Source: Ustilago trichophora (lineage: Eukaryota; Basidiomycota; Ustilaginomycetes; Ustilaginales; Ustilaginaceae). From it: DNA of 64,000 nt. This document shows positions 50,472-61,913 of the stretch, one piece after another (the stretch's first letter is position 1; each line of letters opens with the position of its first letter). The stretch is from contig OOIN01000001.1 in the NCBI GenBank assembly GCA_900323505.1, positions 1,116,001 to 1,180,000 on the forward strand, given 5' to 3'. Below the pieces are notes generated by a model that saw nothing but the letters and a program-made list of their open reading frames with translations, was not told the origin of the DNA and did no database searches. A program made the position numbers and the translations under genes.

Positions 50472-52799
50472 TCATGGCGCTGCAATGGCCTCATGACTAG
50501 CCGCAAATGCTTGCTCTTCCTGCGAATCTGCCAAAGCCATGCCGAATTCGGCATCTTCCCCCTCCGGTGATCCAGCCGACACGCTTTCCTCCTCGGACTC
50601 CGTGTAAGGTACGTTCTCCTCGGGCTGCGATGACGGGATGGCATCCAGATCAAAGAAACGTGAAGCCATTTCGTCCTCGGACATCGCCCGGATCGGCCGC
50701 TGAACCCGCATAATGAGAGCGTCTATGTCGACAAAGTGCGACTCTGTGGTAGCGAACTTGCGGTGCTTGCGGTCGTAAATGTGTTCGGTAAAGTCTTCGT
50801 ACTTTGCACGGCAGTTTTCGCAGTAGCCTGGCTTTTTGGCAGAAGGAGGCCTGCTGACGGCGCTGGCACTCATGCTGCGCTGCAGGCCGCCACCGACGAC
50901 AGCAGTGCGCTCCTTGTCTTCCAAGCCCAACATTCTTCGCACTGTGGCGCCTTGTTCATTCGCAGCGCGCGGAACAGCAGCGCTTCCGACGATCGGACTG
51001 CCACCCTCGCGACGAATGCCGAGACCACTTGCCGTGCTTCCAGCCAGCACACTCGCTGGGCTAGCATCGAGGGCACGAACGGGGCGATTCGATGCGTTCG
51101 ACATGTGCATCCTGCGATTCAGCTCGGCGACGCGACGGTTCTGGGGCAGGCCCACAGTCGCGCCACTCTGTTGGTCTGTAAAGATGTTGGACGTGGTGGA
51201 TGCAATGTTGGACGTGATGGAGACACTGTTTCCGGACGCCATGGGGTACTCCTGCTGCCTTTGGTCGTTTGTGCGAATGGGTGCAATCTGAGGGCGGAAG
51301 GCGGGCCCAAGATTGGAGCGAACCATGTTGTTGAGAGACACAGCCCTGCGAAGGCTCTGCTGAGCACAGGGACGGGCAGCTGACTGAGCCTCGCCGTCTT
51401 CTTCCTTGGGAGTGCTCCTCTTCGGCGGATAGTAGGTGAATGGACAGCGTCCTGGCGTCTGACCATAAACAACAGGCCAAGGTGGAGGCAGGCGTTGCAC
51501 CTTGTCCTCACGGGTATATCGGAATTCTGTGCACATGATGGGTCGATACTCGAGCGTTGCATCCTCCACCAGGACGTAGCAGGCCGACTTTTCGAAGTAG
51601 TGGAAGGTGGACCTGGCTGTAGCTGGGTCTCGCTCTGAGGTGCCGAACACTTTCTCCTTTTCGAGCATTTGGGAGAGGTCCTGCTTGATAGGAGCCTCAA
51701 GATCGCGGGGCGAGAGCTTCATCAATCGCATCAAGACGTTCTGGAGCTTTTCAAATTGCCAGACCTTGATGCCGAAGCTCTGCGCCTTGACAAGTAGGTC
51801 ATTGGGACTGTACTGGCGTGTCGGTCGCTCCTGAAGAGGGTTTCGCTCCGAGTAGAGAGGGATCGGACGTGAACGAGCTGCGCTCCCGCTTGTCTTGGTT
51901 GACGATGTGCGTGCAGCCAAGAAGCTGGGTCGGAAGAGCTTATGGACACTGGACCTCTCAGCCATACTGGGAGCTCCGGTGGGGCCAGTCGCTTCGGGTG
52001 CTGGTCCATCGGGAACTCGTCTGGTGGTGATGACATGCGTGACTTTTCTTGAGAAAAATTGATCCACATGACCACCGAGCTTCTGGATCAAATTGGTGTA
52101 CTTCCTGGCTGTGCTGTCATCCACCGAGTCAAAGTGGAAGATGAAGTTGGGGAAGGCCCGCAAGAACTTTTGGCGCCAGATCTCCTGCTCGCTCTGACGC
52201 CTTCGTGCCTCGGGCGCGAACTCCTCCGTTGGCTCACGAATGGTCCGGTTGGTCCTGACAGAGGTGGCGGCTGTAGCGCTCGGGACGGTGGGAGCCTGTT
52301 GTGGACGACGCAAGCGGGCAGCTGAGGGGGCAACCTGTGTGGATGGAGGGAGCCGACGCGATTCGTTGACTCGAATGCCGTTGAGGTCATTGGCGAGGGC
52401 AGCGCTGACGCTCTGTTCTGTGTTGCTACTGTCCGTTCCTGTTTTGGAGGAACGGCTGCGCTTGCTGGGGCTATCGACGACGACGACGTTGCGTGCATGG
52501 GATTCGTCGATGGGTATCGCGCGCTTTTTGGGCGTGGCCGCAGCAGGCACGAGGGGCGCATTCTCTTGGTTCGAGCGGTCTAAGCCCAGATGCGAGCGTG
52601 ATACGAAGCTTGGCAGCCGAGATGCGGTCGCACGAGGCCGGGCGAAGGAAGGGGCAGCAGTCGCTAACGAGCCACGCAGAGGCTGCTGTGATGTGGGCTT
52701 GCGCAGCAACGCAGCATCGCGAGAGAGCGCATCTTGCGTCGAGACATTTTTGACGCTGAGCGGAATTCGCGAGGTGGTGTGATCTCGTGTGGTGCTCAT
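50472..52799 (-). CDS. DBF4: Dbf4-type regulatory subunit of the Cdc7 kinase
   Basis: 775 residues, single exon: the activator of Cdc7, which phosphorylates MCM proteins to fire replication origins. Three Dbf4 motifs appear in order. Motif N is a BRCT-like segment (about 215-260) with FPNFIFHFDSVDDS and VTHVITTRR. Motif M contains FHYFEKSACYVLVEDA and the RPIMCTEF segment. Motif C is the DBF zinc finger Cys660-x2-Cys663-x9-His673-x5-His679. Basic and Ser/Pro-rich linkers with likely nuclear signals (KKRAIP, SPSKRSRSSK) lie in between. RxxL-type destruction-box candidates occur in the N-terminal 200 residues. Its substrate complex includes Mcm6, encoded at 12688. The start is the ATG at 52799. 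Confidence 0.92.
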   Translation of the reverse strand: MSTTRDHTTSRIPLSVKNVSTQDALSRDAALLRKPTSQQPLRGSLATAAPSFARPRATASRLPSFVSRSHLGLDRSNQENAPLVPAAATPKKRAIPIDESHARNVVVVDSPSKRSRSSKTGTDSSNTEQSVSAALANDLNGIRVNESRRLPPSTQVAPSAARLRRPQQAPTVPSATAATSVRTNRTIREPTEEFAPEARRRQSEQEIWRQKFLRAFPNFIFHFDSVDDSTARKYTNLIQKLGGHVDQFFSRKVTHVITTRRVPDGPAPEATGPTGAPSMAERSSVHKLFRPSFLAARTSSTKTSGSAARSRPIPLYSERNPLQERPTRQYSPNDLLVKAQSFGIKVWQFEKLQNVLMRLMKLSPRDLEAPIKQDLSQMLEKEKVFGTSERDPATARSTFHYFEKSACYVLVEDATLEYRPIMCTEFRYTREDKVQRLPPPWPVVYGQTPGRCPFTYYPPKRSTPKEEDGEAQSAARPCAQQSLRRAVSLNNMVRSNLGPAFRPQIAPIRTNDQRQQEYPMASGNSVSITSNIASTTSNIFTDQQSGATVGLPQNRRVAELNRRMHMSNASNRPVRALDASPASVLAGSTASGLGIRREGGSPIVGSAAVPRAANEQGATVRRMLGLEDKERTAVVGGGLQRSMSASAVSRPPSAKKPGYCENCRAKYEDFTEHIYDRKHRKFATTESHFVDIDALIMRVQRPIRAMSEDEMASRFFDLDAIPSSQPEENVPYTESEEESVSAGSPEGEDAEFGMALADSQEEQAFAASHEAIAAP

Positions 52800-53574
52800 G
52801 ATGGTATCGACGCCAACGACCTACACAACAGCCTGATGGCAGTGGCGATGAAGAAGTTGACGACCGGGAGCGAAGGGCGTCAATGCGATACTTTCAACGA
52901 CGCATATGCTGAAGGTTCCGAGCGGTGGTTCCTAGTGTCGTGAGTTTTGGTCGAGAGAAAGCGGCGGAGCACAAAATGTCGACAACGATGGTCAACACTG
53001 GTGAAGCTTCAAGCCGAAGGGTGCAGACTCGTCAAGGCACTTGTGACTTGGATTGTCGAGACGATACAATATATGCGTCTTGGACAGATCCAAGCAGCTG
53101 TATGCGTCGATAGCAAGGACGTATGCGCTTGCGTAAGGTCTGCTACACGCTGTCAGTACCGAGCAAGAGCAGTGTGTGAGGCTAGAGACAGCAAGGGTCG
53201 GAGAAAGTGTCGGGATGTATGCTTAGGGCGAAGGAGATGGGGAGATGAGTTGATGTGCTTCCTGAGATGGTGCTGAAGATATAGTCAGCGGCGTAGGCAG
53301 ATCTTCTGAACTGGTTGCTGAGAGAGCAGGCTGCTGAGTGGTGTTGACCTGGACAAAGCTGCAGCTGAACTGGCCAAAACACACAAGAGGGCGTGGTCAA
53401 GAGAGGCTGAGATTTGGTTGAAGTTGGGAGATGCGAAAGTGCAGGGTGGCGCCTGTGAGTTCCGGGAGGTGAGAGATGCGTCAAGAGGGCCGTGGTCGAA
53501 GAAGGTGACAGGATTGTGAATGGTGAAGTGTGAACAAGGCAAGCTGAAGCCTCGTATTGTCACACACGCACTCC

Positions 53575-53615
<41 letters not shown>

Positions 53616-54482
53616 CAACGGTTTGACTACGCTTGCTGTTGCTGTTTTCTATTTCTTTTTTTTTTTTTTTGAGCCGCGCTCAAGCTGCAAAAAAAAAACT
53701 CCCCAAATCGCGTCTCCTGCATCGAGAGTCAGTCGAGTGCATTCGTTCAGGTGAGCCTTACTCACACATCATTGGAACGTCATCGTCAGCCATCAGCAGC
53801 AGCCGTTGCTTTGCGTATGCTGTGGATTCATGTGAACAGAAGCTGGGAACAAATGAAGGATCTCTCGAAACAGTGCCATAAGTTGAATGCTGTCAAGCAG
53901 TAGTCAATTTCGAACTGCGCTCGTTTGGTTGTCGGGATGTGTGAGACCGCAACTGATGGAGCCGCATTCACCATCACATCTAATCCTCTGTCTTACCATA
54001 CATGCTTTTGTCTGTTGAATCAAGGAAGGCTGCCGCTACACTAAAAAGCTTCCAAGTCTGCTCATCAAAGGTTTCGATGTCTGTACAAGCCTCGGCAGCA
54101 ACTCGGATGCAGACAGCGCCGGCCTCGTGTGACAAAAGAGAGGACGCGGTAGACGCGTCTCGACAACTCAACACCAACACAGACACACCCAAATCGCGAA
54201 GTCACAAAATTCCACTTTGCATCGTCACATCTGTCCAGATCGGCGAAATCGCCCTTTTGGATCGCGTCCGTTCCGATATCATCAACTCGGGCTGAAACAC
54301 GTTAAAAGCATTCCACCCCACCTTCATCACCACACGCAAGAGTCAAAATCTTCAGCAACGAGCATCTACAATCGAGCAGTACACAGATGCACTTTCAATG
54401 CAAATTGACGGAAGACATTCAGGCTGGCAGACAGGGCTACCCTTTCTTAGATGGAACGACCGTGATGATACAGATGGACGCG
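52800..54482. other. Intergenic region with microsatellites between DBF4 and the unknown SP-rich gene
   Basis: 1.7 kb. It contains (CA)18 at 53577-53613, T15 at 53656-53670 and A10 at 53689-53698. ACGCGT occurs at 54153-54158 and 54478-54483, but these lie at the 3' side of the next gene and over 1.3 kb from DBF4. The bases just upstream of DBF4 show no ACGCG. No gene is recognised. Confidence 0.55.
53577..53613. repeat. (CA)n dinucleotide microsatellite
   Basis: Eighteen uninterrupted CA units in intergenic DNA upstream of DBF4. Confidence 0.92.
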
Positions 54483-56111
54483 TCAACGGACAGTAGACAA
54501 GGGCAGTGCGGTGGCAGAATTTCGGTACGATGGAGACATCAATTGCGCTCGCTTCGACGGAGACATGGCTTGTAGCGATGGTGCCATATTCTCCTTGTAT
54601 GGGGACGCCTGTGTCTGACCTTCGGCCGCTCGGAAGCGCTTGGACGGGCTCACATCCTCGGCCCCATTATGAGCCTGCCTCTTGCTAGAAGGCGATGTCT
54701 TCAAGACTAGCTGCTGCGCGGCCGACGCCGAGGCAGTGGTCTCAGAGACAAGCTTGTTGGCCTCAGCGATGGCTCGCGATACGTTAGGTGGGGCCAAAGG
54801 CTTCCAGCCATCTTTGGCGCCAAATACACCCCAAGGAGATGCGTTCGGGCTCATCTTGTGACCTTTGGGCTTGGATGATTTCTTCCCAGAGCCTGTATCG
54901 AGCCTGAACATGGGTCTTGATTTGTTGAGCGGCGTTTTGGCCGATTCATTTCGCTTTTTTGCTGCCGTAGCAGTCGGCGAGGCCTTGGCTTGAGTCGAGG
55001 TGGCCATGTCGGGAGACAAAGTCTTGAGGGAGCCCGGTGTCTTCTTGGATCTCGCTCGCGTTGGTGTTGAAGATGTATCGGACACTTTGGAAGCCTTGAC
55101 CATCGGTGTCAAGCCAGTATGCTCACTCGCCGAAGCTCGACGGCCAGAAGGCGAAGTATCTTGCGAGACGCGGCCTACTGCAGAGCGAGCCACCTTTCGG
55201 AACGGCGACTGGACGTTGTCCTCATCCATGTACAGACCAAGACCAGCCAAACCTGCAGACTTGGGCATGTTGGCCTCGATCTTGGACATCGCTGCTCTCT
55301 CCTTTGCGAGCGTTTGCGCCGACATCTGAGATGCCGTGCCCGTGTGATACGAGCTGCGTCGTCGCGATGTATCAAAGGAGCCTAGTGAGGCGGCACCGTG
55401 CTGATGCTGCCATGCCTGAGTCTCAAAGTGATCCCGGCCTTGAATTCCGATCAGAGGTGCACCGGGACATCTCGGCGAGCTGCCGTTGCTGCCAGGCTGT
55501 ACCGTGAGATCGAACAAAGGTCTGGAGGCAGCCCGTGGCGTCCTCTCACCATCGCTGTGGCCAGGAACAAGAATGGAGCTGCGACCCGGCGAGGTCGCCG
55601 TGGGCGATACCAGTGGGCCTCTGTTTGTTACGGCAAAGTACGGTGATAAGGGAGTAGCCGGGGGACCGATGGAACCAGGTCGACCTTCGTTGCTAAATGA
55701 CGCGTTCCAGTGTCGGCTACGACCGGAGGATGCCGAAGACATGGAGCCTGTACGCTGCATACTTTCGCCGCCATGGTCAGACCTGATCGAGCTCATTGGG
55801 AGAAGGCCGCTGCTGGGAGGTGAAAGAATGTCTCGATGAAACAGATCGGTTAGACTCGGAAGGCGCTCCATGCGCGCTCCAGGCGAACTGCCACCCGACA
55901 GGCTCGAAGGGGTTGCGGGCATGGCAAGGTAATGGTGTCGAAGACGATCCACTGACCGCGACAAATCGCAGAATACATCTTCCACATGACCCAGTGACAT
56001 GGAGCTGTTGAACGAAGGCGAAGGCATCGATTTCTCGTCGGATCGTCTGCGTCCAAAAGACATGTTCGAGGGTCTCGGGCGACCTTGTCGGTTTTCGGAA
56101 AAAGACGACAT
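54483..56111 (-). CDS. Ser/Pro-rich protein of unknown function with multiple CDK consensus sites
   Basis: I do not recognise this 542-residue protein. It is rich in Ser, Pro, Arg and Thr, with no membrane segment, and is largely predicted disordered. A short ordered patch near residues 40-70 (HVEDVFCDLSRSVDRLRHHYLAM) could be a helix. There are roughly twenty SP/TP sites. At least five fit the full CDK consensus S/T-P-x-K/R: SPFR, TPTR, SPYK and two SPSK. Basic clusters look like nuclear signals (KKSSKPKGHK). A nuclear, CDK-regulated protein is a reasonable inference. Codon use and length without an intron support a real gene. The start is the ATG at 56111. It is next to DBF4 and borealin, though no operon-like link exists in fungi. 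Confidence 0.75.
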   Translation of the reverse strand: MSSFSENRQGRPRPSNMSFGRRRSDEKSMPSPSFNSSMSLGHVEDVFCDLSRSVDRLRHHYLAMPATPSSLSGGSSPGARMERLPSLTDLFHRDILSPPSSGLLPMSSIRSDHGGESMQRTGSMSSASSGRSRHWNASFSNEGRPGSIGPPATPLSPYFAVTNRGPLVSPTATSPGRSSILVPGHSDGERTPRAASRPLFDLTVQPGSNGSSPRCPGAPLIGIQGRDHFETQAWQHQHGAASLGSFDTSRRRSSYHTGTASQMSAQTLAKERAAMSKIEANMPKSAGLAGLGLYMDEDNVQSPFRKVARSAVGRVSQDTSPSGRRASASEHTGLTPMVKASKVSDTSSTPTRARSKKTPGSLKTLSPDMATSTQAKASPTATAAKKRNESAKTPLNKSRPMFRLDTGSGKKSSKPKGHKMSPNASPWGVFGAKDGWKPLAPPNVSRAIAEANKLVSETTASASAAQQLVLKTSPSSKRQAHNGAEDVSPSKRFRAAEGQTQASPYKENMAPSLQAMSPSKRAQLMSPSYRNSATALPLSTVR

Positions 56112-58993
56112 TTTGAGTAAGATAGGTGAGATAGTCTAGGGCGCAAAGGAGTAATTCTGACTGGTAATATCTCTCTCAACCTGAGAGAGAGTCGTTCAGA
56201 CGATAGGGCTCCTTCTACGGGGTCCTTGGTAAATGATACAGATATGTTGTCGGGTGCTTTGACAGCGTGTTAGAAAGATAGACGAAAGTTGGATAAGAAT
56301 AGGCCGGAACAAAGAGCGTTATTGAGAAAAGTAGATATGACGTGAGAATCAGAGGATGGGAGAAAGCAAAGAAGGGGACGAGGGGCTAAGGTGGAGAGGA
56401 GGAGGGGAGCATGTGGGTAACTAAGACAAACCTCAAGCGGTCGCTGTGGGTATAAGAGGGATTCTCATGCTATTCTCGCTGATTTGAGCAAGGCTGAGTA
56501 TTGAGTGAACGTAATTGCCCGCCATGCTTGGAAAGTCGCTTCAGGCTAACCAAAACCATCTCGCCAGACAGCTGTTTTGATGAAACCTGCCGACTTCGGA
56601 CATGTGAGTCGAGACGATCACGGAGAACTCGCCTCTGGTCACCAGCTATGGTACCCAAGCACAAGCGAGCTCAGCGCTGCCTACTCATCTCCCAAGAAGG
56701 CCGATGAGACATCAACAGGCCTTCTTTGAAAGGAAGGATCGTCGTCGTGCATCTGAAGGCGTCGACTCGCCTCGCTTAGCCAGGCTTGGAACAGCCGGGC
56801 AGCCCGTCCGCTTCACGCTCAGGGCGTCATGGTCGGTACAAGTTCAGAGGAGCAACTTCAAGCAAAGTAAACAGAGCTACTCGAAGCGATCAGGGAAATG
56901 TAGAGCGAGGCACAGGAGGAGCGTGCACGACACGATGAAACGAGCATATCAGATTTTCAGCTGTCGAACTTGGCAGAGATGGCAGGTCGCGGTGGAGCCA
57001 GGTCGGAATTTTGGGCATTTTGCCTTGGAATGGAATCGTGGAAGGCAAGCGGCGACTTTGAGGCATGTCCCAGAACAGGCAGGCAATTCAGCTTCTGTCC
57101 CATGAGATTCAGGGTCCAGCAAGCAACCTTCTCTCTGGCTCAATCCTCTGCCGGTCCAGACTCACATACTGTAATGACAAATGTTGAGAAGCTGATTCTG
57201 TAAAGGCCTGCTCGCTCCATAATTGCTCCGCCACGCCCTGAGCGAAAGAGGAGCGCGTTTGCTGTCTCAGTTGAGCGCGCAGATCCGCCCAGCTTGACAG
57301 CTGCTGCACTGTCTGGTCTTCGCTGCTAGCCCACTCGAGAGCTTTTGAGCGCTCTGTCGTGACGATGGGCTCGTCTGACCATGTCTCAAGACGTGCAAGC
57401 TGAAGCGCTTGATGGGTCCCGGTTGGCAGTGCTGCCATTCCTTGCTGTTGTTCGATCTGCGAGAGGGAATTTCCATTTGTCAATTCCAGGTGTATGCAAC
57501 TTTTGCCCAGGGAATGCTGCGCACATTTGTTGCCAACCGACACAAAGCGCGCTGATTTTCGGCGGCAAAACCGTGGCCATGGACACTGGCAGTCCTCGAA
57601 ATGACTGCGATGACCTAGCAAGACCATAGCAAGCTCCCAGGCCTGCTTTCGCCACACAGGAACAACGCTAAGAGATCGTCGTCGTCGGACTTTCGGAGCA
57701 TCCTGGTTGGATCGCGTGCACTGGGCTCTGTCGTTATCGCAGCAAAACTGTCTGCAAATTGCAGCGTCACTTTGATATCACTTGCAACCTTGACGACCTT
57801 GACTAGAGCTGGCTCGACGATGCTGTCAAGGCCGATGCAAGCTAACCCAGGCCATCGTTGAGCGTCTCAGATCATTAGAAGGAGTCTCGCCTTGTTTAAA
57901 GATTCGGTGTTGGATCATGCACAGTGCTTCCCGTAACTGCGAGGCATGGAAGCACCGATCGTCCTTGCGCTTTTAGGAAGGTGTCAGATTCAAGATTGCC
58001 AGCACAAGTTGCATAAGGGTAGACACCAAAAAGCGCGCTACGCTGAGCTGGAACCCATCTCGGAATTGAATTCCCTTCTTGGAAGGAGGAGACAATTTTG
58101 TATTTCCCGTAACGCCCACTCGAAAGCCCAGTTTCTTTGAAGCGCACTTTGGGGAACCGGTTCAAGTTGAGGAAACCTTCTGAAGTGAAATCAGATGTGG
58201 CTCAGGGTGTTGCTCTTTCGTTGGTGGAATTTCTTTTCACCAAAATAGCTGTTGGATCTGATTTCGAATCGCTTAGTCGCCCATGCTGAATGTGCAGCAG
58301 AAATTGTAATGGAAACAGAGGTAGGATAGAATTTTCAAATGATGGCAGTCCCAGACCGCGATTACACTTTCTCAAAGCTTTCAACTGGACACGCAACCAC
58401 GAATTTCAAAAGACGGTGCGGCAGGCTGTTTAGGCAGGCGATCAGGCAATCAGGCAATCAGGCAAGCTGAAATTCCAAATCAGCAGACGCATCGCCACGA
58501 TAGCCACCGAGCGACGTTCAAACTCGCAAGCTAAGTTCTCGAGGGGCAGCCAGCAGGAAGATGCACGCAAGCTCCTTCCCATCGCCCGCACACCACACCA
58601 CACCGCACACGCTCACGCACACCGAGACACTTTTGCCTCTGAGTTTCCGACACCTCTGTTATTCAAATCAGCAAGAGCAGCTCCCCGCGTCCAGTTGCAT
58701 TTTCATCGTCATCACCATCATCATTCTCGTCGACCGACCCGTCATCTCTACTTCCTTTTCGGTCCTTTCGCAACTCTCTCATCTCCGTCACCTGTTCGTA
58801 TCCGTACCTCTGTGCGCACACACGCCCATCACAAACTCTTGCGCACCCTCGACCGAAACCACCAACTGGATGAACCATTTTTGCTGATCCCGCCCAACTC
58901 GAAACTTTGCCCCAACTTGCCTGTTGACCTACATCCGTCGCCTCATCTACAGTCCTTCAAACCTTCTCGGTCTAGAGAAACCACTTTTGCAAA
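56112..58993. other. Long intergenic region upstream of ARF1, possibly containing an unrecognised gene
   Basis: 2.9 kb without a gene I can name. The minus strand between about 57109 and 57860 has two adjacent open stretches. One (about 57860-57630) reads ...LDSIVEPALVKVVKVAS... and MLRKSDDDDLLALFLC. The other (57657-57109) has 182 codons in a different frame. An intron could join them, but I cannot find a convincing pair of sites, and overlapping frames on the other strand are also open. An 8-bp repeat lies at 58441-58464. The last 400 bases are pyrimidine-rich and look like the ARF1 promoter and leader. Confidence 0.45.
58441..58464. repeat. 8-bp unit tandem repeat, three copies
   Basis: ATCAGGCA is repeated three times without mismatch about 530 bp upstream of the ARF1 start, preceded by related AGGCAGGC sequence. 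Confidence 0.8.
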
Positions 58994-60056
<1,063 letters not shown>

Positions 60057-61913
60057 ACAGAGACTTGACCAAAGTCTCGGGCGGGCTTGGCTTCTTGCAA
60101 CGAAGCACACAAGATGCGACACTCGGACGTACTGTGTGAGGCTTGGCGCGCGCTTTACGAGCCTAGATAATCATCATCATTGTCAACACCATCAACATCA
60201 TCATCATGACCTGCGGCCATGCTTTGGATAAGAATGAATCTCGGACAAAGGCCAGGGCGCAGGACTGAAAATGTGGATATTCACCCTTCCTCTTCCGCCG
60301 CATCTCAGTGCCCGTTGCGCAATTTTACCGAATCAGAACGCTTTTACACTAGACGCAGAGCTCAAGGGAGTCGACAAGCTGTGGATCACAAGACTGCACT
60401 GGCCCTTGCTGCGCCGGATCAGCTTGGTTGTAGAGTTGTTGAAAGGGTCAGCATTGACGAGGCATGGCTGACCTTGCGGCTCTCTGCCTTGTAGGTCGAG
60501 TGTGCGCTGAGAGTGAGAGTGAGGCTTAGACTCGTTGGTATTGACTTGGTCAAGACTTAGAGGTGAAAGGAAGATCAAGTGAGCAAACGAAGCAGGGTGG
60601 GTAGAATGGATGTGTTTGAGATTGAGATTGGGGCATGCTCGGCGAAGGATGCTTTGCGAGCCTAATGTTATAGGACAATAGCCATCGGGAGTAGAGAGAG
60701 CGCTATGGTGGAATGGAACGAAGGGCCCTTGCTGGGGTTTGGCTTGTTGCCGAAATGAGAGTCGGCCAATCAAGACTTGGTACGGCGGGTCTTGTTATCT
60801 CTTATCGGTCCGGCTTGAAGACTGTAAAGAGGCGTTTTCGTGGCAGCCGGTATGTTCCTGAAATGTTGATCATACAATGCCAGTGCCGCAAACACGGCAC
60901 TTGACTCTGAGCAGATCAGTGCGAACACTGGGTGAGCTGAGAATAGACGGACGGCTAGATTGTGTGCCGATGGAGTGTAAAATAGGCTCCTTGGCCTGCT
61001 TGGGCTAGTTGGAACTCGATAGTTCGAGATGAGCTGCTTGGTCTCTGTGGCCTACAAGTATGCGAACTGGGCATATCGACAGAATTGTGAACAACGATAA
61101 TGGAGTCCTTTGGGGCAGTGCGAAGCCGGTTGAAGAGAGCCAAACACGGATGCTCGGATGTCGCAGCTGAATTGTCACTCAAAGCGCGTCACCTCGCTCA
61201 CTCGATTTTCAACTCGAGCTGAGCGCACAAAGTCCAACACTTTGAGCAAAACAGAGAGAGCTGTCGCGTGCAGAAGTCGGTTTGGATTCTCTTATCTCAC
61301 CTTAACTTACTCCACCTTGGGCGGGGTGTGTGTGTGTGCGTGTGTGACCTGGCAGCTGACGCTCGCATTCGGTGCATCCGATTCAGGGTGCAATCTGTGT
61401 CAAATATGCGGAGTAAGGCCTGTCATGGCTGATCCGTGCCCCTTGGCCTTGACCCTTTTCTCCATCCATCTTTTGCCTGTGCTACACCCCTAGCTTGAGT
61501 CACACTGCCGGCGTAGCCGTTGCTAGAAAGAGAGAGAGAGAGAGAGTGTGTGTGTGTGTGTGTGTGTGTGTTGATCACTTCTGGTCACGTTGCCTGCTAA
61601 TCCTGAGATACGTGTGGTCGGACACCGCCGAGTGCTCAGCTCACCCTGCCGACCATCCGCTCATACCTCCTCTTATAAGGGCCTTCCTTGCCTCTTCTCT
61701 ACCTTGCTCGATAGCCGTCATCATCAAAGATTCGTCAGAGGCTCTTTTGACCCCAACTCTCCGTCAGATCATCCTCCGGACACCTCACTTAACTATCCAT
61801 TTCGACAAGCACTCGGCGCTCAGCCAGGATCAAGACATTCACAGCATAACACATCACACTAACCAATACTGTCATCCCTATCAAGTCCTACTGAGCACTG
61901 GCAACACACAAAG
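60057..61913. other. Intergenic region between ARF1 and URC1
   Basis: 1.86 kb with ARF1 3' UTR on the left and the URC1 promoter on the right. Contains CTTATC (GATAAG on the other strand) at 60801-60806 and 61291-61296, and a compound (GA)n(TG)n microsatellite (61529-61571). Frames of up to 146 codons lack recognisable features. Confidence 0.55.
61529..61571. repeat. Compound (AG)n(TG)n microsatellite
   Basis: About nine AG units run directly into about twelve TG units, upstream of URC1. Confidence 0.88.

Noticed and set aside
53577..53613. CRISPR-like or functional repeat array
   Set aside because: The repeats in the window are simple di-, tri- or mononucleotide microsatellites without spacers, and the genome is eukaryotic.
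54153..54483. ACGCGT sites near 54153 and 54478 as DBF4 or CDK-site-protein promoter elements
   Set aside because: They are at the 3' side of the gene at 54483-56111 and more than 1.3 kb from the DBF4 start. Single sites are expected several times in the window by chance.
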